The notes under the pieces: model-generated
Database searches by the model: none
Told to the model about the DNA's origin: nothing
The model's input: the letters and a program-made list of their open reading frames with translations, nothing else
In this document: one piece after another, positions 27,075 through 35,104 of the stretch
How positions within the stretch are numbered: the first letter of the stretch is position 1
How the letters are laid out: each line of letters starts with the position of its first letter
Translations under genes and position numbers: made by a program
Assembly: GCA_001784175.1 (NCBI GenBank)
Contig: MFPR01000011.1
Location: 19,091-83,090, forward strand
Origin: Candidatus Lindowbacteria bacterium RIFCSPLOWO2_12_FULL_62_27
Lineage (GTDB): Bacteria > Lindowbacteria > 2-12-FULL-62-27
Direction of reading: 5' to 3'
DNA length: 64,000 bases

Positions 27075-28358
27075 ATGGACTTCTTCTCCTACGACCAGGG
27101 CGCGTATTGCTGTGAGGGCATCCCGCTCGATCGGATCGCCGCCGAGTTCGGCACGCCCGCCTACGTCTACAGCGAGAAAACGGTCACGGACCATTACCAG
27201 AAACTGGACCGCGCCCTCGCGCCGGTGCCGCACCTCATCTGCTATTCGGTCAAAACCAATTCCAACCTCGCAATCCTCGCCCACATGGCGCGGCTCGGCA
27301 GCGGGTTCGACATCGTGTCCGGCGGCGAACTCTATCGCGTCCTCAAGGCGGGCGGAGACGCATCGAAGGTCGTGTTCGCCGGCGTCGGAAAAACGACGGA
27401 CGAAATGCGGCGCTCGATCGAGTCCGGTATTTTCATGTTCAACATCGAGTCCCTCCCGGAAGCCGAGGCGCTCTCCGGCGTCGCGCGCGACATGAACCGC
27501 GACGTGCGGGTGGCCGTCCGGATCAATCCCGACGTTTCGCCGGATACGCATCACTACATCACCACCGGAAAGAAGGAGACCAAGTTCGGCCTCCCCATCG
27601 ACCGCGCGATGGACGTCTTTCGGGCCATCGGCCGGATGGACCGGCTGATCCCGACGGCGGTCCATTGCCATATCGGATCGCAGATCACTGAAATCGATCC
27701 ATACAAGGAAACGCTGGAAAAGATCGGGCCGCTGATTCAACAATTGAGAGACGAGGGATTCGACATCCGTTACTTCAATCTCGGCGGAGGGCTCGGCATC
27801 ATCTACAAGGAGGAATCCCCGCAGACGGCCGCGCGGTTCGCCGAGTCGATCCTGCCCATGGTCAAACCGATGAACGTGGAACTCCTCATGGAGCCGGGCC
27901 GGTTCGTGGTCGGCAACGCCGGCGTGCTCCTGACCCGCGTCCTTTACATCAAGGACACCGGCAGCAAGTGTTTCGCCATCGTCGACGCCGGCATGAACGA
28001 TCTGGTCCGGCCGACCCTCTACGGCGCCTACCACGAGATCTTGCCGGTGCGGCAGAAGAGCGCGAAGAAAAAGACGTACGACGTCGTGGGCCCGGTCTGC
28101 GAGACCGGCGATTTTTTCGCGAAGGACCGCTCCATCGACGAGATGCATGCCGGGGATTTGCTGGCGATCAAAAGCGCCGGCGCCTATGGATTTGTCATGG
28201 CCTCCAATTATAATACCCGCCCACGCCCGCCCGAAATCTGGGTGAGCGGCGGCCGGCCGCGCATCGCGCGCCGCCGGGAAACGTACGAGGATCTGGTGTC
28301 GGCCGAATGCGACGGCATCGAATCGGTCCTGTCCGACCGGACAACCTTTGGGGGTTGA
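27075..28358 (+). CDS. lysA: Diaminopimelate decarboxylase
   Basis: Last step of lysine synthesis: decarboxylation of meso-diaminopimelate. The 427-residue PLP alanine-racemase-fold enzyme has ICYSVKTNSNLAIL with the PLP lysine, GSGFDIVSGGELYRVLKAG, HCHIGSQI, LNLGGGLGI-like FNLGGGLGI, MEPGRFVVGNAG and the C-terminal GPVCETGDFFAKDR with the catalytic Cys, then SAGAYGFVMASNYNTRPRP. Two bases separate it from argH, so arginine and lysine genes form one transcription unit. Confidence 0.97.
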   Translation: MDFFSYDQGAYCCEGIPLDRIAAEFGTPAYVYSEKTVTDHYQKLDRALAPVPHLICYSVKTNSNLAILAHMARLGSGFDIVSGGELYRVLKAGGDASKVVFAGVGKTTDEMRRSIESGIFMFNIESLPEAEALSGVARDMNRDVRVAVRINPDVSPDTHHYITTGKKETKFGLPIDRAMDVFRAIGRMDRLIPTAVHCHIGSQITEIDPYKETLEKIGPLIQQLRDEGFDIRYFNLGGGLGIIYKEESPQTAARFAESILPMVKPMNVELLMEPGRFVVGNAGVLLTRVLYIKDTGSKCFAIVDAGMNDLVRPTLYGAYHEILPVRQKSAKKKTYDVVGPVCETGDFFAKDRSIDEMHAGDLLAIKSAGAYGFVMASNYNTRPRPPEIWVSGGRPRIARRRETYEDLVSAECDGIESVLSDRTTFGG

Positions 28359-28359
28359 G

Positions 28360-29196
28360 ATGGCTAAACTTGCGCTGAGCGTCGCCAAAATGCAGGCGGC
28401 TGGAAACGATTTCGTCGTCGTCAACGACATGGCGCGCCGAATCTCCTCCCCCGCGCGCCTCGCGGCCAGACTCTGCCACCGGCAGTTCGGCGTCGGCGCC
28501 GACGGGCTCATCCTGCTCCAGCCCGCCCGGAACGGCCGGTCGGCCTACCGCATGCGCATCATCAATTCGGACGGCAGCGAGGCCGAAATGTGCGGCAACG
28601 GCTCAAGGTGCGCGGTGAAGTTCGCCGTCGAGTCCGGCCTGGCGCCCGCGTCCCACATCTTCGAAACGCTGGCCGGCGCCATCGCCGGGCGTTATCTTTC
28701 TCCGGCCAAAGTCCGGGTGGCGCTGACCGAGCCGTCGGAATTCCGGAGCAACGTCGTCGTGCCGCTAAGATCGGGCCGAATCCGCGGCACGTTCATCAAC
28801 ACGGGCGTGCCGCACTTCGTGACATTCGTGCGCCGGCTGGACGGATTGGACGTGAACGTCCTCGGCCGGGAAATCCGGACGCACCGGATTTTTTCCCCGC
28901 GGGGAACCAACGTCAATTTCGCGCAGGTCCTCAAATCCGGCCGGCGTAATTCCCGCATCCGCCTGCGAACGTTCGAACGCGGCGTCGAATCGGAAACCCT
29001 CGCGTGCGGCACGGGCGCCACGGCTTCCGCGATCGTCGCGGCGCTGACGCGGGGACTCTGCCCGCCGGTCGCAGTCGTGACCACGGGGGGATCGGTCCTG
29101 ACGATCCAGTTCTGCATTGGAAGTCCAACCGGCGTCTCCACCGTCACCATGGAAGGCCCGGTAGAAAAAGTGTTTGAAACGAGGCTGTCGATATGA
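28360..29196 (+). CDS. dapF: Diaminopimelate epimerase
   Basis: Interconverts LL- and meso-diaminopimelate. The 278-residue protein has both catalytic cysteines, in EMCGNGSRCAVKF and ESETLACGTGATASAIV, with MQAAGNDFVVVND at the N-terminus. The product of DapL (LL-DAP) is its direct substrate, so it completes the pathway together with the neighbouring genes. I chose the ATG at 28360, preceded by a G-rich ribosome-binding site, over a TTG at 28348. Confidence 0.96.
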   Translation: MAKLALSVAKMQAAGNDFVVVNDMARRISSPARLAARLCHRQFGVGADGLILLQPARNGRSAYRMRIINSDGSEAEMCGNGSRCAVKFAVESGLAPASHIFETLAGAIAGRYLSPAKVRVALTEPSEFRSNVVVPLRSGRIRGTFINTGVPHFVTFVRRLDGLDVNVLGREIRTHRIFSPRGTNVNFAQVLKSGRRNSRIRLRTFERGVESETLACGTGATASAIVAALTRGLCPPVAVVTTGGSVLTIQFCIGSPTGVSTVTMEGPVEKVFETRLSI

Positions 29197-29229
29197 TTCG
29201 AGAGAGGGTTAAAGAAAGGGAGTGATTCA

Positions 29230-30147
29230 GTGAAGAAACGAAATCATTTTACACTGCGAGGGTCCATCGTCGCCATGATCACGCCGTTTCGCGAGGGGCG
29301 CGTGGACGAGGAGGCGATCCGGCGGATCGTCGAGTTTCAGATCAGGAACGGCACCGACGCGCTCCTGCCCTGCGGGACCACCGGGGAAAGCGCGACGCTG
29401 TCGCATGATGAGCACCGGCGCGTGGTCGAGCGGACGCACGAGTTTGCCCGCGGCCGGATTCCCGTCATCGCCGGCACCGGTTCGAACTCCACGGACGAAG
29501 CGGTCGAGTTGACGCGGCACGCTGCCGACACCGGCTGCGCCGCGGCCCTGCTCATCTGTCCGTATTACAACAAGCCGACCCAGAGTGGGCTGATCAAGCA
29601 TTTTACCCGCGTGGCCGATGAGGTCGACATTCCGCAGGTCCTCTACAACATTCCCGGCCGCACCGGCGTGAACATGGCGCCGGAGACGATCGCGACGCTT
29701 GCCGAACATCCCCGGATCGTCGGCGTCAAGGAGGCCTCGGGCAACATGGCCCAGATCATGCAGCTCATGAGCCTCCTCCGAAGCCGACCCGCGCTCCGGA
29801 AAACGAATTTCTCGGTCGTGTCCGGCGATGACGCTCTGACCTTCTCGATCATGGCAGCCGGCGGAACCGGCGTGATATCGGCGACCGCAAACGTCGTGCC
29901 GAAACAAATCGCGGCCATCGTTCACCATTTTGCCGCCGGCCGCTTCGAGCAGTCGCGCCGGACTCAGCTTGATCTTCTGGAACTGATCGACGTGATGTTC
30001 ATCGAGACCAATCCGATCCCGGCCAAAACCGCCTGCGCCCTCATGGGGCTCTGCGGCCCCGAGTTCCGCCTGCCGCTCTGCGAGATGAGCGCGCCGCATC
30101 TCGACAAGCTCAAAAAGGTCTTGAAACAGTATCATGTCATCCGCTGA
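29230..30147 (+). CDS. dapA: 4-Hydroxy-tetrahydrodipicolinate synthase
   Basis: Condenses pyruvate with aspartate semialdehyde. The 305-residue TIM-barrel lyase shows GTTGESATLSHDEH, the Tyr of LYNIPGRTGVN and the Schiff-base Lys in VGVKEASGN. The start is GTG at 29230, supported by AAGGGAG seven bases upstream and the expected N-terminal SIVAMITPF. A 33-nt gap from dapF is among the largest inside the cluster; this strong ribosome-binding site may set independent translation. Confidence 0.96.
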   Translation: MKKRNHFTLRGSIVAMITPFREGRVDEEAIRRIVEFQIRNGTDALLPCGTTGESATLSHDEHRRVVERTHEFARGRIPVIAGTGSNSTDEAVELTRHAADTGCAAALLICPYYNKPTQSGLIKHFTRVADEVDIPQVLYNIPGRTGVNMAPETIATLAEHPRIVGVKEASGNMAQIMQLMSLLRSRPALRKTNFSVVSGDDALTFSIMAAGGTGVISATANVVPKQIAAIVHHFAAGRFEQSRRTQLDLLELIDVMFIETNPIPAKTACALMGLCGPEFRLPLCEMSAPHLDKLKKVLKQYHVIR

Positions 30148-30949
30148 TAAAATTTGTGTCGGCGTCAACGGCGCCGCCGGGAAAATGGGCCGCCGACTCG
30201 TCGCCCTCATCGTCGCCGGGCCCCGCTTCGCGCTCGCCGGCGCCTACGAACGCGCCGGCCACCCCGATCTCGGCAAGGACGTGGGCGTGGTCGTGGGCTG
30301 CGCAAAGACGGGCGTCACGCTCAAACCCCTCGATACCACCGACCGTGCCCTGCAGGTCCTCATCGATTTTTCCAGTCCCGAAGGCGCCGTCCACTGCGTT
30401 CAGACGGCTGCGGCGGCGTGCCGGCCGGCGGTGATCTGCTCCACGGGGATTTCGCCGGACTTGGAAAAGAAAATCCGGGCGGCGGCGAAAAAAATCGCCG
30501 TCGTCTACGCGCCCAACATGAGCCTCGGAATGAACCTGATGGTGTATCTCGCCGAACTCACTTCCAAATACCTGAGCGCGTCCTATGACGTCGAAATCGT
30601 CGAAGTTCACCACCGGTTGAAAAAAGATGCGCCCTCCGGCAGCGCCCGCGCCCTCGCCGCCGCCGTGCAGTCCGGCCGCGGAGGAAAACTGGACGAAGTC
30701 TACGGCCGATCCGGCGTCCCCGGCGAGCGCCCGCTCTCCGAAATGGGCGTGCTTGCAGTCCGCGGCGGCGACGTGGTCGGCGATCATACCGTCCATTTTC
30801 TGGGCTCGGGCGAGCGCCTGGAACTCACGCACCGCGCCTCGACCCGCGACACCTTCGCCGCCGGCGCGCTGCAGGCCGCCGAATGGGCGATCCGCGCCAA
30901 ACCCGGCCTCTACGGGATGCGCGACGTGTTGGGGTTGCCGACCGCGTGA
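30134..30949 (+). CDS. dapB: 4-Hydroxy-tetrahydrodipicolinate reductase
   Basis: Reduces the DapA product using NAD(P)H. The 271-residue enzyme has the Rossmann GVNGAAGKMGRRL, VLIDFSSPEG, YAPNMSLGMN and the substrate motif EVHHRLKKDAPSGSA. The gene overlaps dapA by 14 bases, and its stop overlaps the next gene by GTGA. Family membership is unambiguous. Confidence 0.96.
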   Translation: MSSADKICVGVNGAAGKMGRRLVALIVAGPRFALAGAYERAGHPDLGKDVGVVVGCAKTGVTLKPLDTTDRALQVLIDFSSPEGAVHCVQTAAAACRPAVICSTGISPDLEKKIRAAAKKIAVVYAPNMSLGMNLMVYLAELTSKYLSASYDVEIVEVHHRLKKDAPSGSARALAAAVQSGRGGKLDEVYGRSGVPGERPLSEMGVLAVRGGDVVGDHTVHFLGSGERLELTHRASTRDTFAAGALQAAEWAIRAKPGLYGMRDVLGLPTA

Positions 30950-31857
30950 CGACATGGGCAAGGTTTCTGAAAGACGGCCGCGCAGTCTATGGAATTGTCG
31001 AAGGCGCCGCAATCCAGCCGGTATCTGGCCATCCGCTCGAAACGTACCGGCTCCTGGACGAGCGATATGATCTCCAATCTGTCCGGCTTCTGGCGCCTTT
31101 TGAAAGCTCCAAAATCATCGGCGTCGGACTCAACTACCGCGACCATATTTTTGAACTCGACCGCAAGGGTGTTCCTTCCAAAATCCCCGACGAGCCTGTC
31201 TTGTTTTTCAAATCTCCGTCCGCGCTCCTCGCGCCAGATGAGCCGATCGTCCTGCCGCCGCAGTCCCGGCGGGTCGAGTACGAGGCGGAGATCGGATTCT
31301 ACGTCAAGCGCCGCGCCCGGCGCGTCTCAAAGGAAGAAGCGGCCGATTTTATTTTCGGTTACACCTGCGTCAACGATGTCACCGCCCGCGACCTGCAGCG
31401 AACCGACGTCCAGTGGACCCGGGCCAAATCCTTCGACACCTTCTGCCCGGCCGGCCCGGTGGTGGAAACCGAGTTCGACTGGTCCGGCGCCCGAATCGAA
31501 GGCCTTCTCAACGGCCACGCTGTCCAGTCTTCAAAAGGCAGCGATATGATTTTCGATCCCCCGGCGCTCCTGTCCTACATCTCGCAGTGTTTCACGCTCG
31601 AACCGGGCGATCTCGTGGCCACCGGCACGCCGGCCGGCGTGGGCCCGCTGCAGCCCGGCGACCGCTTCACCGTCCGGGTCGAAGGCATCGGCGAGCTGTC
31701 GAATCCGGTTCACCTCCTCTCCCCCCGCAGGGGGGAGAGGATTGAGGTGAGGGGGGTGGACGGCGTCGACCGAAACCTGCCACCCTCACCCCAACCCTCT
31801 CCCGCCAGAGGCGGGAGAGGGGGGATACTTGGACAGCCACAGCGGTGGACTCAATAA
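30946..31857 (+). CDS. Fumarylacetoacetate hydrolase family protein
   Basis: A FAH/YcgM-type metal-dependent hydrolase, isomerase or decarboxylase. Key elements are IIGVGLNYRDH, EPVLFFKSPSALLAP, VEYEAEIGFYV (metal-binding Glu pair), FGYTCVNDVTARDLQ, DTFCPAGPVV and GDLVATGTPAGVG. The usual C-terminus is reached near residue 256 (GELSNPV). The frame then continues for about 45 residues through an inverted DNA repeat, giving a low-complexity SPRRGERIEV / PSPQPSPARGG tail unlikely to be functional. The GTG at 30946 is coupled to the dapB stop. Why this enzyme sits within the dap genes is unclear. Confidence 0.88.
   Translation: MTTWARFLKDGRAVYGIVEGAAIQPVSGHPLETYRLLDERYDLQSVRLLAPFESSKIIGVGLNYRDHIFELDRKGVPSKIPDEPVLFFKSPSALLAPDEPIVLPPQSRRVEYEAEIGFYVKRRARRVSKEEAADFIFGYTCVNDVTARDLQRTDVQWTRAKSFDTFCPAGPVVETEFDWSGARIEGLLNGHAVQSSKGSDMIFDPPALLSYISQCFTLEPGDLVATGTPAGVGPLQPGDRFTVRVEGIGELSNPVHLLSPRRGERIEVRGVDGVDRNLPPSPQPSPARGGRGGILGQPQRWTQ
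31711..31824. repeat. Pair of inverted GC-rich palindromic repeats
   Basis: Copy A (about 31711-31759) and copy B (about 31780-31824) are reverse complements of each other with some changes. Each has a hairpin (CTCTCCCCCC/GGGGGGAGAG and CTCTCCCGCC/GGCGGGAGAG) followed by a TTGxGGTGAGGG-like arm. Together they can fold into a much longer stem. The sequence type, seen as 'PSPQPSPARGG' when translated, recurs in many bacterial genomes. It falls inside the C-terminal extension of the FAH-family gene and before dapL. Confidence 0.8.
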
Positions 31858-33092
31858 TGCCCAAATCCGTCGCTCGCAAAAAAACGCGCGCTGAGCCTGC
31901 AGCGCGTCGCAGCGCCTTCGCCCGCGCAGATCGCCTCAATGTCCTACCGCCCTACTTGTTCGCGGCGATCGACCGGAAAAAACGGGAGCTTCGGGAAAAG
32001 GGCGTCGACCTCATTGATCTCGGCATCGGCGATCCGGACATTCCGACCGCCCCGCATATCGTCGAGGCGCTGAAGGTCGCGGCCGGGCGGCCGGAGAACC
32101 ATCGCTATCCGGCCTACGAGGGTATGCTGTCCTTTCGCGCCGCCGCCGCGAGCTGGTTCAAGAAACGGTTCGGCGTCGACCTCGATCCCAAAACGGAGGT
32201 CCTGTCGCTCATCGGATCCAAAGAGGGCATCGGTCACATGGTGCTGGCCTTCTGCAACCCCGGCGATGTGGTGCTGGCCACCGAGCCGGGCTATCCGGTC
32301 TACAAAATCGGCACGATCTTTTCCGGCGGCCGCATGTACGAACTGCCGATCCTCGAGGAAAACAGCTTTTTGCCCGACCTCTCCCACATCCCGGCCGGAG
32401 TCCTTCGAAAGGCGAAACTTCTCTTCATCAATTATCCAAATAACCCAACCGGCGCGGTCGCGCCCATCGAATTTTTCGAAGAGGCCGTGGCCTTCTCCCG
32501 CAAGCATCGGATCATTCTGTGCCACGACGCGGCCTACACCGAAGTCGTCTTTGACGGATACCGTTCGCCGTCCGCGCTCCAGGTGCCGGGCGCGAAGGAC
32601 GTGACGATCGAGTTTCATTCGTTGTCCAAAACCTATTGCATGACGGGATGGCGCATTGGGTTCGCGGTCGGCCATCCGGACCTCGTCGCGGGGTTGGGCG
32701 CGATCAAAACTAATCTCGATTCCGGCGTCTTTCAAGCCGTCCAGGAGGCCGGTATCGCCGCGCTCACGGGCGACCAGTCCCACACGGCCAAAAACAACGA
32801 GCGGGTCGGCCGCCGCCGCGACCTCCTCGTGCAGGCCCTGCGATCGGCCGGATGGCGGATCGATCCGCCCCGCGCCACCTACTACCTGTGGGTCCGCGTT
32901 CCCGGCCGCATGTCGAGCGCCGACTGCGTCGACCGCCTGATGTCCGAGGCTGGCGTCGTCTGCACGCCGGGCAACGGCTTCGGCCCCAGCGGGGAGGGCT
33001 TCGTGCGCTTTTCCCTCACGGCCCCTGACGATCGCATCGCCGAGGCCGCGCGGCGCCTGTCCAAAATCCGGATCGCGGGACCGGCGAAGTGA
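31857..33092 (+). CDS. dapL: LL-diaminopimelate aminotransferase
   Basis: Converts tetrahydrodipicolinate directly to LL-diaminopimelate using glutamate, bypassing acylated intermediates. The 411-residue fold-type I aminotransferase has DapL-like features: LPPYLFAAIDRKKRELREKGVDLIDLGIGDPDIPT, ENHRYPAYEGMLSFR, INYPNNPTGAV and SLSKTYCMTGWRIGF with the PLP lysine. Placement after dapF, dapA and dapB and the absence of dapC/D/E here support the DapL pathway over a generic aspartate aminotransferase. The ATG at 31857 shares its A with the preceding stop; a GTG at 31845 is possible. Confidence 0.9.
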   Translation: MPKSVARKKTRAEPAARRSAFARADRLNVLPPYLFAAIDRKKRELREKGVDLIDLGIGDPDIPTAPHIVEALKVAAGRPENHRYPAYEGMLSFRAAAASWFKKRFGVDLDPKTEVLSLIGSKEGIGHMVLAFCNPGDVVLATEPGYPVYKIGTIFSGGRMYELPILEENSFLPDLSHIPAGVLRKAKLLFINYPNNPTGAVAPIEFFEEAVAFSRKHRIILCHDAAYTEVVFDGYRSPSALQVPGAKDVTIEFHSLSKTYCMTGWRIGFAVGHPDLVAGLGAIKTNLDSGVFQAVQEAGIAALTGDQSHTAKNNERVGRRRDLLVQALRSAGWRIDPPRATYYLWVRVPGRMSSADCVDRLMSEAGVVCTPGNGFGPSGEGFVRFSLTAPDDRIAEAARRLSKIRIAGPAK

Positions 33093-33439
33093 AGCTTCGC
33101 GTGTCGGGAATCCGGCTGGAGGCGGCGCACGCCGCGTACGAGTGGGAGCAGAAGCTCGGGACGACGCTGGAGGTCGACGTGGAGCTGGCCTACCGCCGCG
33201 CGCCGCAATCGGACCGGCTCGCGCAGGCGGTCCCGGTCGAAACCGTCGTCGACGCGGTCCACCGGATGTCTGCGCGCAAAACCTACACGATCCTCGAATC
33301 GCTCGCCGGCGACATTCTTTCAGCGCTCTGGAAATCGCACCGGTCCAAACTCGCGGAATTGGTTGTCCGCGTCCGGAAAATCCGCCCTGCGTCCGACCGC
33401 CGCATCGTTGGATACGAGGTCGAGGTCAGCAGAAAATGA
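33089..33439 (+). CDS. folB: Dihydroneopterin aldolase (FolB-like)
   Basis: A small 116-residue protein of the FolB/tunnelling fold: RVSGIRLEAAHAAYEWEQKLGTTLEVDVELAYR, TVVDAVHRM, YTILESLAGDILSALW, LVVRVRKIRP. The catalytic Glu and Lys positions of folate-pathway FolB appear present in ILESLAGDI and VRKIRP. It is fused by GTGA overlap to dapL and by ATGA to folK, its usual pathway partner, which supports the assignment. Confidence 0.87.
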   Translation: MKLRVSGIRLEAAHAAYEWEQKLGTTLEVDVELAYRRAPQSDRLAQAVPVETVVDAVHRMSARKTYTILESLAGDILSALWKSHRSKLAELVVRVRKIRPASDRRIVGYEVEVSRK

Positions 33440-33906
33440 TGCGAACGTATCACCTCTCCCTCGGGTCCAACATGGGCGACCGCGCGTCGATCCTGCGTTC
33501 CGGCCTCGACCGGCTGAAGGCCGTCGGGCAGGTGCGAAAGGTTTCTGCGTTCTATGAGACGAAGCCCTGGGGCAATCCAGACCAGGCCGATTTCCTGAAC
33601 GCGGCGGCGGAATTTCAAACCGATCTTTTGCCGGAGGGACTGCTCGACACGATCAAGAAAATCGAAATGGAGGCCGGCCGCGATCTGACGGCAGAGCGTT
33701 GGGGACCCAGGCCGCTCGACATCGACATTCTCCTCCAAGGAACCCTCCGGCTCTCCACGCCGCGCCTGACCATTCCCCATCCGCATCTGGCCGACCGCGA
33801 CTTCGTGCTGGCGCCTCTCTCTGAAATCGCACCCGAGGTCGAAGTACCTGGCACCGGCAAGACCGCCGCGGAACTTTGGGCCGGAAGGCAGGCGTCGGGA
33901 CGATGA
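33436..33906 (+). CDS. folK: 2-Amino-4-hydroxy-6-hydroxymethyldihydropteridine pyrophosphokinase
   Basis: Pyrophosphorylates hydroxymethyl-dihydropterin in folate synthesis. The 156-residue HPPK has LSLGSNMGDR, YETKPWGNPDQADFLNAA, and the metal-site signature RWGPRPLDIDIL followed by IPHPHLADRDFVLAPL. The start at 33436 is one of two successive ATGs overlapping the folB stop. The length and motifs are normal for the family. Confidence 0.95.
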   Translation: MMRTYHLSLGSNMGDRASILRSGLDRLKAVGQVRKVSAFYETKPWGNPDQADFLNAAAEFQTDLLPEGLLDTIKKIEMEAGRDLTAERWGPRPLDIDILLQGTLRLSTPRLTIPHPHLADRDFVLAPLSEIAPEVEVPGTGKTAAELWAGRQASGR

Positions 33907-34265
33907 CCAAATGGGAACTCCTGAAAGACCTTGGCATCACCGACCGGCTCCTCAAATTCTGGGTCGCCTGGTACAAACTCCCCGTCAATCGCCGCGGCCG
34001 CGGGTCGACCTATCCCCTCGAAACCATCGAGCGGCTGCGGTGGATCAAACGCCTCGCCGACAGCCGGTACTTCACGATGCGTTTCGTGAGAGAACTCCTG
34101 CGCGCGTCCCAGGGCGGCGACCGCGCCGCCGTCGACGCCAGCCTGTCGCTCTGCCGCTCCGTCCTCAGCCGTCAGCCGATCCCGGCCGCCGCGCGGCCTT
34201 CCGGAGCGGCCGCCCCCGAGGTGGCCGCGCAGCCGCAAAAACGAATCGGAGACGATCTCCTATGA
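33903..34265 (+). CDS. MerR-like DNA-binding protein
   Basis: A 120-residue protein. Residues 1-70 look like a MerR-type winged helix (LKDLGITDRLLKFWVAWYKLPVNRRGRGSTYPLETIERLRWIKRLADS) and are followed by a short helical arm and a Pro/Ala-rich tail. There are no cysteines for metal sensing. The position between folK and murI, with four-base overlaps on both sides, suggests a cluster-specific regulator, though that is inference. It could also be a divergent phage-type excisionase-like HTH. Confidence 0.65.
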   Translation: MTKWELLKDLGITDRLLKFWVAWYKLPVNRRGRGSTYPLETIERLRWIKRLADSRYFTMRFVRELLRASQGGDRAAVDASLSLCRSVLSRQPIPAAARPSGAAAPEVAAQPQKRIGDDLL

Positions 34266-35104
34266 ATAGAAACCGACCCATCGGCATCTTCGACTCCGGA
34301 CTCGGGGGACTCACGGTCCTGAGGGCCTTCCGCGCAAAATTCGCCAACGAAGAGTTCATCTACTACGCCGATACCAGGCACGTGCCGTACGGGGAGAAAT
34401 CCCCGGACGAGATTCGCGCGCTCGCCATGAACATCGTCGACTATCTGGTCCGCCGCAACGTCAAGATGATCGCCTTTGGATGCAACATCTCCTCGGCCGT
34501 GGCCCTCGAGGAGGCGCGGGAAAAATATCCGGACATCCCGATGGCAGGCCTGATTTCCCAGTCGCTGGCCGAAGAGGCGCGAAAGAACTCCGGCGGCAAG
34601 ATCGGCGTGATCGCCACCACCGCCACCGTGTCGACCGGCCGCTATCCACTCGTGCTCAAGTCCGGCGCGGAGAACATCGAGGTCTTCATGTGCGCCTGTC
34701 CCGTGTTCGTCCCGCTCATCGAGTCCGGCAAAACCGCCGGACCCGAGGTGGACGCCGCCGTCGAATCATCGATGGAGATGCTGGTCTCGGCCAGAATCGA
34801 CACGCTGATCTACGGCTGTTCGCATTACCTGCTTCTTGAGGAGCCGATCCGCGCGTTTTTTCAACGACACGGCATGGCGCCCCGTCCGGTGGACCCCGCG
34901 CTCCCCCTGGTCGCCGACACCAAAGCGACTCTGCGCAAATCCAAAATCGACAACATCCGGCTCGGATCGGGCGTCACCAAATTCGTGGTCAGTGGGAGCA
35001 AGCCGTCCTTCAAGGAAAATCTTAGAAAACTCTCCACCCCCTTCTTCGAAAGCATGGTGTTCGCCCCCGCCGAAATGGATGAAGAACTCCATCCGATTCT
35101 CTAG
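34262..35104 (+). CDS. murI: Glutamate racemase
   Basis: Supplies D-glutamate for peptidoglycan. The 280-residue protein begins PIGIFDSGLGGLTVLRAF and has EEFIYYADTRHVPYGEKSP. The two catalytic cysteines lie in AFGCNISSAVALEE and IYGCSHYLLLEEPI. The first catalytic loop reads GCNISS rather than the usual CNTAS, and the second GCSHYLLL rather than GCTHYPLL, so it is a somewhat diverged member. It overlaps lnt by 26 bases. Confidence 0.93.
   Translation: MNRNRPIGIFDSGLGGLTVLRAFRAKFANEEFIYYADTRHVPYGEKSPDEIRALAMNIVDYLVRRNVKMIAFGCNISSAVALEEAREKYPDIPMAGLISQSLAEEARKNSGGKIGVIATTATVSTGRYPLVLKSGAENIEVFMCACPVFVPLIESGKTAGPEVDAAVESSMEMLVSARIDTLIYGCSHYLLLEEPIRAFFQRHGMAPRPVDPALPLVADTKATLRKSKIDNIRLGSGVTKFVVSGSKPSFKENLRKLSTPFFESMVFAPAEMDEELHPIL

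Noticed and set aside
31711-31824. A CRISPR array
   Set aside because: There are only two diverged, inverted copies with no regular spacers, and no cas genes are in the window.
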